DNA from: an uncultured Dorea sp.
GTDB taxonomy: Bacteria; Bacillota; Clostridia; Lachnospirales; Lachnospiraceae
Assembly (NCBI GenBank): GCA_910577685.1
Contig: CAJTOH010000037.1
Location: 1-37,136, forward strand
Reading direction: 5' to 3'
Length of the DNA: 37,136 nt
Shown: positions 24,723 to 33,349 of the stretch, one piece after another
Position numbering within the stretch: the first letter of the stretch is position 1
Layout of the letters: each line of letters opens with the position of its first letter
Position numbers and translations under genes: made by a program
The notes under the pieces: generated by a model
The model's input: only the letters and a program-made list of their open reading frames with translations
Told to the model about the DNA's origin: nothing
The model's database searches: none

Positions 24723-25997
24723 TTAATTATTCAGCATCTCTATAAAAGCGCTGACCCTTGTCCGAAGCTGCTGCGCGTCGCTGTCCGTATAGTCTGTCTC
24801 GATTCCCAGTACCGGGATGCCGGCATCCTTAAGCGCACGCTCAACCAGATATCCTTCCGTGTCATACAGATTACAGAATTTCAAATTAACGTCAATGATA
24901 CCGTCCGCCTTGTACTCCTTCGCAAGCCGCACAATATCGTCGATCCTGCCCGTATTCGGCGTGAAGCAAGCGCAGTTGATATTCATATACCGCTCTGCAA
25001 GCGCCTCGATCTGTTCAGGGACTTCTGTCTTCGTCTCATCTACCAAATGCTCAAAATAACGCGTACCTGTACACATCTCCTCACAGACAACTATGCCGCC
25101 GCTGGTCTCAACGATGTTATGAAGCTTCCAGTTCGGAATCGCAAGGGGAGTACCGGTAAGCAGGATACGCTTCGTTCCTGCCGGAACTACGCTCACTCCG
25201 TCCTTCACGCGCTGTTCAAGCTCGTCGCACAGCGCATTAGTCATCTTAGTAAATCTTCCCGGATCGTCATAGAAGGCAATCTGTGAAATCAGCAGCGCGT
25301 CACATCCGCTGATCGGCAGCTTTTCATTCTTGCGCAGTTCATACAGACGCTCTAACGCCCTGCGCTTGCCGTTAATTAACTTGATACTTTCCGAAAGCTT
25401 CTCCGCCGTGATCTGGTTGCCTGTGAATGTCTCGACCGCATTCTTAAATGTCTCAATCTCTTCCGCCCACGCCTTTATATCCTTCGCGCGCTTCATCTGC
25501 GGAAGGTCCATGATATGAATCGGTACATCTTCTCCTAAGATCTCCCACGCCTTCTTCTTACCGTCGCAGGTTGTCTCCCCGACATACATATCAGCGATCC
25601 TAAAAAACGGACAAGTCCTGTCAAGCCTTGCGCCCACGGATGCCTTAATCAACGGGCAGGTATTGGTCGGAAGAACCTTCTCACCGCCGGGAACCCAGAA
25701 CTGGGAGCCGCCGCATAATCCTGTCGCAATAGCGTCCGCCGCAAATACAATCTCATCCGGAACATAGACACAGAATGTCCCGAATACCTTTCCGCCCTTC
25801 TTCTGATGCTCGATCAGCTCCGCCGGACGGATCCCGTGGATATCTGCCACCACCATGTTATAGTAGTCCATGCCCTCCGGCCGGTTCTCCTGAGACAGAT
25901 AAACATCCCCGAATGCCTGGGGCAGTACGGCGCACAACTGGTCATGGGTCTCCAGATCCATCCCCAGATCTTCCCACATCTTGCGATAATCAGCCAT
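24723..25997 (-). CDS. Double-cubane-cluster anaerobic reductase (HgdB/BcrC-like)
   Basis: This 424-residue protein is a member of the 2-hydroxyacyl-CoA dehydratase subunit family. The group with several N-terminal cysteines is the double-cubane-cluster proteins, characterised in Carboxydothermus hydrogenoformans, where an [8Fe-9S] cluster reduces small substrates with ATP-dependent electron input. Visible Cys: 22, 76, 95, 114, 129 and 144 in the first third, with more in CEEMCTGTRYF and NCACFTPNTGR. GGAGG precedes the ATG. It is the first gene of a three-gene unit with DUF3343 and the activase. The physiological substrate is unknown; no CoA-transferase or acyl-CoA genes are nearby, which favours the double-cubane reductase over a dehydratase. 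Confidence 0.9.
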   Translation of the reverse strand: MADYRKMWEDLGMDLETHDQLCAVLPQAFGDVYLSQENRPEGMDYYNMVVADIHGIRPAELIEHQKKGGKVFGTFCVYVPDEIVFAADAIATGLCGGSQFWVPGGEKVLPTNTCPLIKASVGARLDRTCPFFRIADMYVGETTCDGKKKAWEILGEDVPIHIMDLPQMKRAKDIKAWAEEIETFKNAVETFTGNQITAEKLSESIKLINGKRRALERLYELRKNEKLPISGCDALLISQIAFYDDPGRFTKMTNALCDELEQRVKDGVSVVPAGTKRILLTGTPLAIPNWKLHNIVETSGGIVVCEEMCTGTRYFEHLVDETKTEVPEQIEALAERYMNINCACFTPNTGRIDDIVRLAKEYKADGIIDVNLKFCNLYDTEGYLVERALKDAGIPVLGIETDYTDSDAQQLRTRVSAFIEMLNN

Positions 25998-26062
25998 AAT
26001 TAAATCCTCCTTTGTACCTCAAATACTGATAGATTAACCGTAACACGTTTGGCTGATATGGG

Positions 26063-26096
26063 CAATGGATTCAATACGGAATCGCCATTGTTTTTT
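26063..26096 (+). other. Terminator-like hairpin facing the plus strand
   Basis: CAATGGATTC (26063-26072) pairs with GAATCgCCATTG (26079-26090, one bulged G), and six T residues follow on the plus strand. No plus-strand gene precedes it. It lies between the histidine kinase and the double-cubane operon, both on the minus strand, where the T run would come before the hairpin. Confidence 0.45.
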
Positions 26097-26147
26097 ATAA
26101 TAAAAAACATCATTTTATTGGTTTTATCTATAAATATGCGCCCAATC

Positions 26148-28373
26148 TCACTCTCCGCGGTTCGACGAATAGAAGATAGACAAGGTTTTCAGCATCAGGT
26201 CGATATCGATTGGCTTGGACAGATGCGCATTCATTCCGGCGTCATGGGTCTTCTGGACATCTTCCTCATAAGCGTTTGCCGTCATCGCAACGATCGGAAT
26301 CGTCTTCGCATCCTTCCGCTCCATTGCCCGGATAGTCTTGGCCGCAGTAATTCCGTCCATCACAGGCATCATAATATCCATAATGATCATGTCAAACGTA
26401 CCCGGCGGATTATCTGAAAATAAATCTACGGCCTCCTGCCCATTCATAGCAGGCGTAACCACAGCTCCTTCATCTTCCAACATGCACTGGGCAATCTCCA
26501 TATTCAGCTCGATATCTTCCACCAACAGAACCTTCATCCCCACCAGATCCACCTGATAATCAACCTGTGATTCGCCAATTCTTGCATCATGGTCAATATC
26601 AAACCAAAGCTCAATAGTGAATTTGGTCCCTATGTTAAGCTTGCTCTCCACCTGAATCGTACCGCCCATCAAGTCCACAAACTCTTTGGTGATCGCCATC
26701 CCCAGTCCGGTGCCCTTGTAAGTTGTCCTCGTCCCGTCATCCTCCTGGGCAAACGCCTCGAACAAATGGGGCAGGAACTCCTCTTTCATTCCAATTCCGG
26801 TATCCGCAAGCTCAAACCGGTACAGCGCTTTTTCCTCCGTACATTCCATCTCCCATGCGCGGAAAGAAATCTCCCCTCCGTCCGGGGTAAATTTCACAGA
26901 ATTACCGAGAATATTGATAAATACCTGCCTCAGATGCAGTTCATCCCCGATCAGGCATGGATGCCGGAACTTTCCTAGCTCCCGCACCAACTCCAAATCC
27001 CGCGTCGCAACCTGACCGCCGATAATAGAAATGCAGTTATCAATACAGGTCCGTATATCGAAATTCTCATTCTTCACCCGCGTCTTTCCCGATTCAATCC
27101 GGCTCATATCAAGCACGTCGTTGATCAGTCCCAGAAGATGCTGTGAGGATCCGCTTATCTTATTCAGGCAGTCCTGAATCTTCTCGTCATTGCCGATATT
27201 CTTCATGGCAATATCCGTCATCCCCATAATTCCATTGATCGGCGTGCGGATATCGTGGCTCATATGGGATAAGAAATCGCTCTTCGCCTTGTTCGCACTG
27301 TTCGCCTGCTCCGCAGCGCTTTTTAGCAGTTGATTCGCCTCTTCCTTCTGCCGGACTAGCCGCTTATCTGCCCGCCCGAGCATGATAACGGTGATAATGA
27401 TAACGGTCATCACCAGAAATACGATAGACACCATCGCAAAAAAACGAAGCGTACGTTCAAGCAGGATATCCGAGGCCGCCCCGAGCACCGATGTCGGCAC
27501 GAATAAAAGGACATACCAGCTCTCTTCCGTAACTACGGCATTGCCGACAAACCATTTCTGTTCTATGCCGTCGTCTCCCGTATAATTGAATTCTAATGCC
27601 GCGTGGCCTTCCTGCTCAACTTCCCGCACAAAATCTTCAATGGTCCCCCCATGTATGATCTCACAATCCTCCACCGAAGCTATCACGTCGTTTTCCTCAA
27701 AGAACCCATTTGCAAAGGTGTATTTAAACAACCACATTCCTTCCTCGTTGATCAGATAGGTATAACACTTGTCCCCGAACCCTTTCACAGTAATCTTCCT
27801 CTGCACTGCTCCCAAATCTACGGCAACCGCAAGATGAGTTACCTCACTGCTGCCGTCCTGAAACCGGATGGGTTCCTCAAGCCTCTTGATACAGAGGAAG
27901 TATATGATATCATCCCTATGGGGAACCACGGCAACAAGCTGCTGCTGATCCTCCGCATCTTCCGCCAGAAGTTCTGTCTGCTGCCAGACTCCGGACTTGC
28001 GGTCGGAACAATAGTAGTTCCCATCCCCATCAAACGCAAGCACAAGAGAGCTGGTCTCATCTATGAAATTCTTCGTTGACACTACGGAATCCATCAGCTC
28101 CTCTCTTGTGGCAATCGTATCGATCGACATCATATGCTCGCAGGCATATACCTGCTGCCAGGAATAGGTAATAACGCTGTCCACAATCTGGGCGGCCTTA
28201 TCCGTAAACTCAACAATATTCCCCTTTCGCTCTTCAAAGAGCTGCGAGTCTAAGAATTTCAAGTACCTCCCAGATACGGTCACCATCACCGCAACCATGA
28301 GCAGAATCAGCAAAATCGGACCGTCCCGAACTCCCTTATATCGGATACCATTCTTTTTCTCTTTTGTTTTCAT
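26148..28373 (-). CDS. Hybrid sensor histidine kinase / response regulator
   Basis: This 741-residue membrane protein has a first transmembrane helix at about 19-36, an extracytoplasmic sensor of about 270 residues (dCache-like in size and layout), and a second helix at about 310-333. The HisKA domain follows with phospho-acceptor His373 (SHMSHDIRTPING), then the ATPase domain with N-box GNSVKF (about 490), DTGIGM (about 524) and GTGLGM (about 555). A C-terminal receiver carries LLVEDIELN and phospho-acceptor Asp666 (MDIMMPVMDG) plus the SKPID lysine. GAGGG precedes the ATG. No DNA-binding regulator or Hpt protein is adjacent, so the output partner is elsewhere. The signal is unknown; Cys residues in the sensor (78, 122, 161, 203, 237) might be noted. 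Confidence 0.93.
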   Translation of the reverse strand: MKTKEKKNGIRYKGVRDGPILLILLMVAVMVTVSGRYLKFLDSQLFEERKGNIVEFTDKAAQIVDSVITYSWQQVYACEHMMSIDTIATREELMDSVVSTKNFIDETSSLVLAFDGDGNYYCSDRKSGVWQQTELLAEDAEDQQQLVAVVPHRDDIIYFLCIKRLEEPIRFQDGSSEVTHLAVAVDLGAVQRKITVKGFGDKCYTYLINEEGMWLFKYTFANGFFEENDVIASVEDCEIIHGGTIEDFVREVEQEGHAALEFNYTGDDGIEQKWFVGNAVVTEESWYVLLFVPTSVLGAASDILLERTLRFFAMVSIVFLVMTVIIITVIMLGRADKRLVRQKEEANQLLKSAAEQANSANKAKSDFLSHMSHDIRTPINGIMGMTDIAMKNIGNDEKIQDCLNKISGSSQHLLGLINDVLDMSRIESGKTRVKNENFDIRTCIDNCISIIGGQVATRDLELVRELGKFRHPCLIGDELHLRQVFINILGNSVKFTPDGGEISFRAWEMECTEEKALYRFELADTGIGMKEEFLPHLFEAFAQEDDGTRTTYKGTGLGMAITKEFVDLMGGTIQVESKLNIGTKFTIELWFDIDHDARIGESQVDYQVDLVGMKVLLVEDIELNMEIAQCMLEDEGAVVTPAMNGQEAVDLFSDNPPGTFDMIIMDIMMPVMDGITAAKTIRAMERKDAKTIPIVAMTANAYEEDVQKTHDAGMNAHLSKPIDIDLMLKTLSIFYSSNRGE

Positions 28374-28449
28374 GATAATCCCTCAATTTTCCAAATCAAA
28401 CCCGCCCATCTTTCTTATACGGATATCTTATCATAGATTTCCGTGCAAA

Positions 28450-29601
28450 TCAAATTATCCTGAGTCCCTTCAGGCACAAATCAATCTCTTCCTTTGTATT
28501 TTCCGTCCCGAACGCAAACCGGACCGTCCCCTGGGGATAAGTGTGAAGCGTCCGATGCGCCGCCGGCGCGCAGTGAAGCCCGACTCTCGTCATAATCCCA
28601 TATCGCTGTTCCAGTTCAAACGCCGTCTCTGCATTGTCCTTCCCAAGGAAATCCAAAGAAACGACGGCTACCCTTCCGTCCACTCCCGGCCGGCCTGCAA
28701 CGCGGATATCCGGAAACTCCTTAATTCCTTCCAGAAAATATCCTGTTAGCTCCATCTTTCTGTTATGGATCGTCTCTATCCCCGTCTCTTCTATATAAGA
28801 AAGGGCTGCATGAAGCCCGATTATGCCCGGAAGGTTCAGCGTACCGCTCTCGTACTTGTCAGGAAGAGTTTCAGGCATGTAAAGAGAATCCGACAGACTC
28901 CCCGTCCCGCCGGCAATATAGGGCTCCATATACCCATCCAATTCCTCCGAGATCAGGAAACCTCCAATCCCCTGAGGTCCCAAAAGTCCCTTATGACCGG
29001 TAAATGCAAGGAAATCAATATTCCATCCTTCCATATCCACAGGAATCGTCCCGGCGCTCTGCGCCGTATCCACAACAAAAAACAGCCGGCGTCTTCGGCA
29101 TATTTCTCCAATCTCCCGGAGAGGAAGGATCGTCCCGCAGACATTGGACGCATGGAGCATGATAACCGCCTTCGTATTGCTCCTTATGGAATCCTCCACC
29201 GCTTCCGGACGCACAGTCCCGTCATCCTCTGTCCTTACGATATCCCACGACACGCCCCGGGCTTCCATCTGCTTTAGCGGACGCATAACTGCATTGTGTT
29301 CCATTCCGGAAACCAGCACATGATCTCCGGATTTCAGGAAGCCTTTGATAAAATAATTCAGCGAGTATGTAATCCCCGGCGTAAATATCACGTTTCTTGA
29401 ATCCCCTGCATGGAACAGCCTCGCCAACTGGTCACGGGTATTAAGCACGAGTTCTTCTACTTCATAGGCGCCTTCATAATTCCCTCTATTAATGTTAAAA
29501 GCTCCTTTTTTCAGCAATCCTGCCATTGCCTCCGCCACATTAGGAGCTTTCGGCCAAGAAGTGCTTCCGTTATCAAAATAAATCCGCCTGCCTTCTTCCA
29601 T
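28450..29601 (-). CDS. Cysteine desulfurase family protein (class V aminotransferase, TIGR01977-like)
   Basis: This PLP enzyme of 383 residues starts at the ATG at 29601 with AAGAAGG upstream; a TTG 18 bases earlier, overlapping the truA stop, is a weaker alternative. FDNGSTSWPKAP opens the chain. His102 (MEHNAVMRP), Asp178 (VVDTAQSAG) and Lys204 (FTGHKGLLGPQG, the Schiff-base Lys) form the PLP site. The C-terminal GLHCAPAAHRT places Cys344 where the sulfur-accepting Cys lies in this group. Members probably abstract sulfur from cysteine, but the in vivo role of this subfamily is less clear than IscS/SufS. It lies 15 bases downstream of truA, so sulfur supply to tRNA modification is possible, though unproven. 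Confidence 0.88.
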   Translation of the reverse strand: MEEGRRIYFDNGSTSWPKAPNVAEAMAGLLKKGAFNINRGNYEGAYEVEELVLNTRDQLARLFHAGDSRNVIFTPGITYSLNYFIKGFLKSGDHVLVSGMEHNAVMRPLKQMEARGVSWDIVRTEDDGTVRPEAVEDSIRSNTKAVIMLHASNVCGTILPLREIGEICRRRRLFFVVDTAQSAGTIPVDMEGWNIDFLAFTGHKGLLGPQGIGGFLISEELDGYMEPYIAGGTGSLSDSLYMPETLPDKYESGTLNLPGIIGLHAALSYIEETGIETIHNRKMELTGYFLEGIKEFPDIRVAGRPGVDGRVAVVSLDFLGKDNAETAFELEQRYGIMTRVGLHCAPAAHRTLHTYPQGTVRFAFGTENTKEEIDLCLKGLRII

Positions 29602-29615
29602 CTCATTACCTTCTT

Positions 29616-30368
29616 TCAAATATCAGAGCCTCCGTACGCAATCTCCACAAGAACCAATCCTTCCGGCGGTGCGGTTACCCCGGCTTCCGTACGCTTCTTT
29701 GCATCCAATATTTCCCTTACTTTTTCCGGGGCGTAAAAACCACGCCCCACACGAATCAATGTCCCTGCAATGATCCGCACCATATTGTACAGAAAACCGT
29801 TTCCCGTTACCCGTATCGTAATGTCCGCCCCCGATTTCTCGATGTCTATCCCGTCTATCCTGCGGACCGTGTCCTCCACATTGGTCCGGACATTGCAAAA
29901 ACTGACGAAATCATGCTCCCCCACCAGCCAGCCTGCGCCCCGCCTCATCTTCTCCGTATCCATCGGGAAAGAGACAAATGCGCTGTATCTGCGTTTCAGA
30001 GGATTGGGAACCGATGCGTTATAGATATGGTACTCGTAAGTCTTCGTCACCTGCTTCTGATATCGGGGATGCCAGTCAAGAGGCACTTCATCCGACCGTA
30101 CCGCTACGATATCCTTTGGAAGTTTTTGATTCAGCGCATATGCCATGCGTTCCGGCGGGATCCGCGACTCCGTGTCGAACACCGCCACATTTCCCAGCGC
30201 ATGGACTCCTGAATCCGTACGGCTCGCCCCTATAACATGAATATCCTCCCCGGTCAGCTTCTTAAGTTTGTTATTTAGAACCTCTTCGATGGTGATTCCG
30301 TTGGGCTGAATCTGCCAACCGCAGTAATCCGTTCCGTCATATGCTACAAAGATTCTGATTCGTCTCAT
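29616..30368 (-). CDS. truA: tRNA pseudouridine(38-40) synthase
   Basis: This 250-residue enzyme isomerises uridines 38-40 in the anticodon stem of many tRNAs. The N-terminus RIRIFVAYDGTDYCGWQIQP and the catalytic-loop GASRTDSGVHALGN with Asp52 are diagnostic. Length is normal. The ATG at 30368 has GGGAGA just upstream. It sits in the conserved ecfA1-ecfA2-ecfT-truA order seen across Firmicutes, about 50 bases after ecfT. The cysteine desulfurase-like gene follows closely. Confidence 0.97.
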   Translation of the reverse strand: MRRIRIFVAYDGTDYCGWQIQPNGITIEEVLNNKLKKLTGEDIHVIGASRTDSGVHALGNVAVFDTESRIPPERMAYALNQKLPKDIVAVRSDEVPLDWHPRYQKQVTKTYEYHIYNASVPNPLKRRYSAFVSFPMDTEKMRRGAGWLVGEHDFVSFCNVRTNVEDTVRRIDGIDIEKSGADITIRVTGNGFLYNMVRIIAGTLIRVGRGFYAPEKVREILDAKKRTEAGVTAPPEGLVLVEIAYGGSDI

Positions 30369-30417
30369 AATTCTCCCTTACATTTCTGCAAATATCCGCC
30401 GTATAGTTTTTTATATC

Positions 30418-31242
30418 TTAGAATATCCACACATGCAGCGGCATATATCTTCCGATTACAACCACCGTAATTACATACGCACCCATAACCAGATACGCCG
30501 TATAATCCCTTCCCCTGTAATGCAGCGGCTTCATCTTAGTCCTTCCTTCTCCGCCCCGGTAGCATCTCGCTTCCATCGCCATGGCCAAGTCGTTCGCGCG
30601 GCGGAAGGCGGACACGAACAGCGGCACCAGAATCGGAATCATGCTCTTCGCCCTCTGAATCATATTCCCGCTCTCAAGATCCGCCCCTCTGGCAATCTGC
30701 GCCTTCATAATCTTATCCGTCTCTTCCAGCAGAATGGGAATAAAACGAAGCGCAATCGACATCATCATCGCCACTTCATGTACCGGCACACGCACCTTGT
30801 TCAGCGGATGAAGCAGAGCTTCAATCCCATCGGTCAGCTCATTGGGCGTTGTGGTAAACGTCATAAGCGACGACCCGATAATCAAGTATACCAGTCTGGC
30901 CGCCATATATACCGCCGTCACAAGGCCTCCCTCTGTAATGGTAAAGATCCAGGCATGGAACAGCACTTCCCCGCTTCTCGTAAGGAACAAGTTAAACAGA
31001 ACCGTAATCATCAACAGCATAATCACAGGCTTTAACCCCCTTACGATAAATGACAGCGGCACCCGCGACGCCCGGATTACCGCCGCCATAAATAATGTTG
31101 CTATCAGATACCCGGATATGCTCTTAAATAAAAACAGCGAAATCAGATATAACAGTGTAGACACAAGCTTAACTCTCGGGTCTAGCCTGTGTATCACACT
31201 CTTTGCCGGATAATATTGTCCTATCGTAATGTCTCGAATCAT
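30418..31242 (-). CDS. ecfT: Energy-coupling factor transporter transmembrane protein EcfT
   Basis: This 274-residue integral membrane scaffold joins the two ATPases to exchangeable substrate-binding S components that import vitamins and metals. Hydrophobic helices fill residues 25-130 and the C-terminus. The coupling helices carry QIARGADLESG and, later, MAMEARCYRGG, corresponding to the two Ala-Arg-Gly-type motifs that bind the ATPases (the second reads Ala-Arg-Cys). AAGGAAG precedes the ATG. It follows ecfA2 by 48 bases. No S component is encoded in the window, which fits a group II ECF module shared by several S proteins. Confidence 0.95.
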   Translation of the reverse strand: MIRDITIGQYYPAKSVIHRLDPRVKLVSTLLYLISLFLFKSISGYLIATLFMAAVIRASRVPLSFIVRGLKPVIMLLMITVLFNLFLTRSGEVLFHAWIFTITEGGLVTAVYMAARLVYLIIGSSLMTFTTTPNELTDGIEALLHPLNKVRVPVHEVAMMMSIALRFIPILLEETDKIMKAQIARGADLESGNMIQRAKSMIPILVPLFVSAFRRANDLAMAMEARCYRGGEGRTKMKPLHYRGRDYTAYLVMGAYVITVVVIGRYMPLHVWIF

Positions 31243-31290
31243 ACTTCCTTCTCCATCCCGTAACTGGTTTATAAATTCATGCGAAATCCC

Positions 31291-32136
31291 CTACGACAAA
31301 GCCCGCATAATCTCATCCGCCGCCTCAGAGACCGTCGTGACATCCGTCCTGACCGCAATCCCGTTCTTAGCCAAATCGTGCATGATATATGTGACCTGCG
31401 GCGCGGCAAGCCCCACCTTCTCCAATTCCTGATAATGCTCAAATACTTTCTTAGGCTCATCGTAGTACATGACCGTTCCCCTGTTCATCACGATCAGCCT
31501 GTCCGCATATCTGGCGATATCCTCCATACTGTGAGACACCAAGATCACCGTCATATCTGTCTCCCTATGGAGAAATGCAATCTGATCCAATATATCGTCC
31601 CGTCCCTTTGGATCTAAGCCTGCCGTAGGCTCATCCAACACCAGGACCTTCGGGCGCATGGCAAGTACACCCGCGATGGCGGCTCTTCTTTTCTGCCCGC
31701 CGGACAGCTCGAAGGGAGACGACTCATAGTATTTCTCTTTAAGTCCTACCAGCCTCAGGGCCGAAAGCGCCCGTTCCTTACATTCTTCCGGGGACAAGCC
31801 CTGATTCTTCGGGCCGAAACACACATCCGTCAGCACGTCGATCTCAAAGAGCTGATGCTCCGGATACTGAAAAACCAGTCCTACCTCATTGCGCAATTCA
31901 CGCATGGGATATCCCTCTCGGTAAATGTTCTCTCCATTATAATACAATTCCCCGCTGGTTGCTCGAATCAGTCCGTTCAAATGCTGGATCAGCGTGGACT
32001 TACCGGAACCCGTATGGCCGATGACGCCTATAAATTCCCCATGAGGAATCGTCAGACAGATATCGTTCAATGCCTTCTTCTCATATGCGGTTCCCTGACT
32101 GTAAACATAGTTCAGATGTTCTAATTTAATTGACAT
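31291..32136 (-). CDS. ecfA2: Energy-coupling factor ATPase EcfA2
   Basis: This 281-residue ABC ATPase is one half of the ECF motor. Walker A is GHTGSGKST (40-48), the Q-loop is VFQYPEHQLF, the signature is LSGGQKRRAAIAG (from about 144), and Walker B with catalytic Glu169 is VLVLDEPTAGLDP. It overlaps the end of ecfA1 by 16 bases, implying coupled translation. Together with EcfA1 and EcfT it powers uptake of micronutrients through separate S components. Confidence 0.96.
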   Translation of the reverse strand: MSIKLEHLNYVYSQGTAYEKKALNDICLTIPHGEFIGVIGHTGSGKSTLIQHLNGLIRATSGELYYNGENIYREGYPMRELRNEVGLVFQYPEHQLFEIDVLTDVCFGPKNQGLSPEECKERALSALRLVGLKEKYYESSPFELSGGQKRRAAIAGVLAMRPKVLVLDEPTAGLDPKGRDDILDQIAFLHRETDMTVILVSHSMEDIARYADRLIVMNRGTVMYYDEPKKVFEHYQELEKVGLAAPQVTYIMHDLAKNGIAVRTDVTTVSEAADEIMRALS

Positions 32137-32966
32137 AACGCTTCCACCAACTCTTCTTTCCTCAGTATCCCTTCCCTGATCTTAAGCCCGCGTTTCCTCA
32201 GCTCATCCGCCAGAAGCGCGGCCTGCGGGACGTCCAGCCGGTAAGATTTCAGTTCGTCCACCCGGGAGAATATCTCTCTCGGCGTCCCTTCCATCACCAC
32301 ATGGCCGTGATCCATCACATAGATCTTATCTGCATCCACTACTTCCTCCATATAGTGGGTGATCAGAATCACCGTCACCTGCTTCTGCTTCCTTAGTTTC
32401 TGCACGGTCTTCAATACCTCCCGGCGTCCAACAGGGTCCAGCATCGCCGTCGGCTCGTCCAACACGATGCATTTAGGTTCCATTGCCACTACTCCCGCAA
32501 TTGCTACGCGCTGCTTCTGTCCGCCCGAGAGTTTGTTCGGCGAATGACTGCGGTACTCTATCATCCCGACTGCTTTCAGGCTCTCCTCCACACGCTTCCA
32601 GATCTCGTCCGTAGGGACTCCCAGATTCTCCGGACCGAATCCTACGTCCTCTTCCACCACTGTACCGATAATCTGGTTGTCGGGATTCTGGAACACCATT
32701 CCCGCCGACTGGCGCACATTCCATAATTCCGACGGATCGCTGGTGTTGCGTCCGTCCACCCACATCGTGCCTGCCGTCGGCACAAGGATAGCATTGATAT
32801 GCTTGGCAAGCGTGGATTTCCCGGAGCCGTTATGCCCCAGGACTGCGATGAACTGCCCCTCTTTCACATCAATATCCACTTCGTCGATCGCCCTTGACGT
32901 TCCGATTACGTTGCCCTCCTCGTCCCGTTTCTCGTATTCAAATACCAGCTTCTCCGTCTGAACCAT
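32121..32966 (-). CDS. ecfA1: Energy-coupling factor ATPase EcfA1
   Basis: This is the partner ABC ATPase, 281 residues from the ATG at 32966. An upstream in-frame ATG (32987) lies only 5 bases past a TATAAT box (32993-32998), so it would be at or before the transcription start; the inner ATG also fits the family N-terminus (MVQTEKLVFEYEKRDEEGN). Walker A is GHNGSGKST (44-52), the Q-loop is VFQNPDNQI, the signature is LSGGQKQRVAIAG (from 146), and Walker B is CIVLDEPTAMLDP. It is first in the ecfA1-ecfA2-ecfT-truA unit. Confidence 0.93.
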   Translation of the reverse strand: MVQTEKLVFEYEKRDEEGNVIGTSRAIDEVDIDVKEGQFIAVLGHNGSGKSTLAKHINAILVPTAGTMWVDGRNTSDPSELWNVRQSAGMVFQNPDNQIIGTVVEEDVGFGPENLGVPTDEIWKRVEESLKAVGMIEYRSHSPNKLSGGQKQRVAIAGVVAMEPKCIVLDEPTAMLDPVGRREVLKTVQKLRKQKQVTVILITHYMEEVVDADKIYVMDHGHVVMEGTPREIFSRVDELKSYRLDVPQAALLADELRKRGLKIREGILRKEELVEALCQLN

Positions 32967-32992
32967 GCCTGCGCCCCCGCCTTTCATCTGTC

Positions 32993-32998
32993 ATTATA
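32993..32998 (-). promoter_or_regulatory. -10 box of the ecfA1 operon
   Basis: A perfect TATAAT on the minus strand lies 27 bases before the chosen ecfA1 start codon. No good -35 match is present at 16-18 bases (the best hexamer is poor), so strength is uncertain. It implies a very short leader. Confidence 0.45.
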
Positions 32999-33061
32999 CT
33001 TTTCTTATTGTACGTTATTGGTTTTTGTTTTGCAAGGTTCTGTTTTAATGAAAATCAAAAA

Positions 33062-33103
33062 GCCGTACCGGCTGCGCCCTAAACAGTGTGCAGCCGGTAC
33101 GGC
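33062..33103 (-). terminator. Strong intrinsic terminator after the DUF3006-like gene
   Basis: A perfect 14-bp stem (GCCGTACCGGCTGC / GCAGCCGGTACGGC) with a 14-base loop is followed on the minus strand by TTTTTGATTTT. It ends the cyclophilin / permease / DUF3006-like unit and insulates the ecf operon. Confidence 0.92.
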
Positions 33104-33129
33104 CCGTCGTCTTTCTCTTAACTTTACAG

Positions 33130-33309
33130 CTATTCCAGGACAGAGTACTGCAGATATTCATAAAGCAATCTCGTCCCCTCCGTAATCTCCGGCGGAAGCA
33201 GCGCACGCGCTACCATCTTCGGTTCAACATTCTGCTCCGTCTCGTCATCCCGTCTGAGCATGGCATAATCCCCGTCGATTCTTTCTACGACATATGTACA
33301 TGACAACAT
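33130..33309 (-). CDS. DUF3006-like small protein
   Basis: This is a 59-residue cytosolic protein, started at the ATG at 33309 because GGAGG lies 8 bases upstream; the earlier ATG lacks a site. The pattern YVVERIDGDYAMLRRDD, then ALLPPEITEGTRLLYE fits DUF3006 (VDRFEGDxAV ... LLPxxxKEGD), a small beta-rich domain of unknown role. It follows the EamA permease by 40 bases and ends at a strong terminator. No motif suggests a catalytic role. Confidence 0.65.
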   Translation of the reverse strand: MLSCTYVVERIDGDYAMLRRDDETEQNVEPKMVARALLPPEITEGTRLLYEYLQYSVLE

Positions 33310-33349
33310 ATTATTTACCTCCATCCATCAACATCTATCGATCTGTCGG

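Noticed and set aside
32967..32987. Longer ecfA1 start at the ATG at 32987
   Set aside because: It is 5 bases from a TATAAT box, lacks a ribosome site, and adds seven residues (MKGGGAG) that are not typical of the family.
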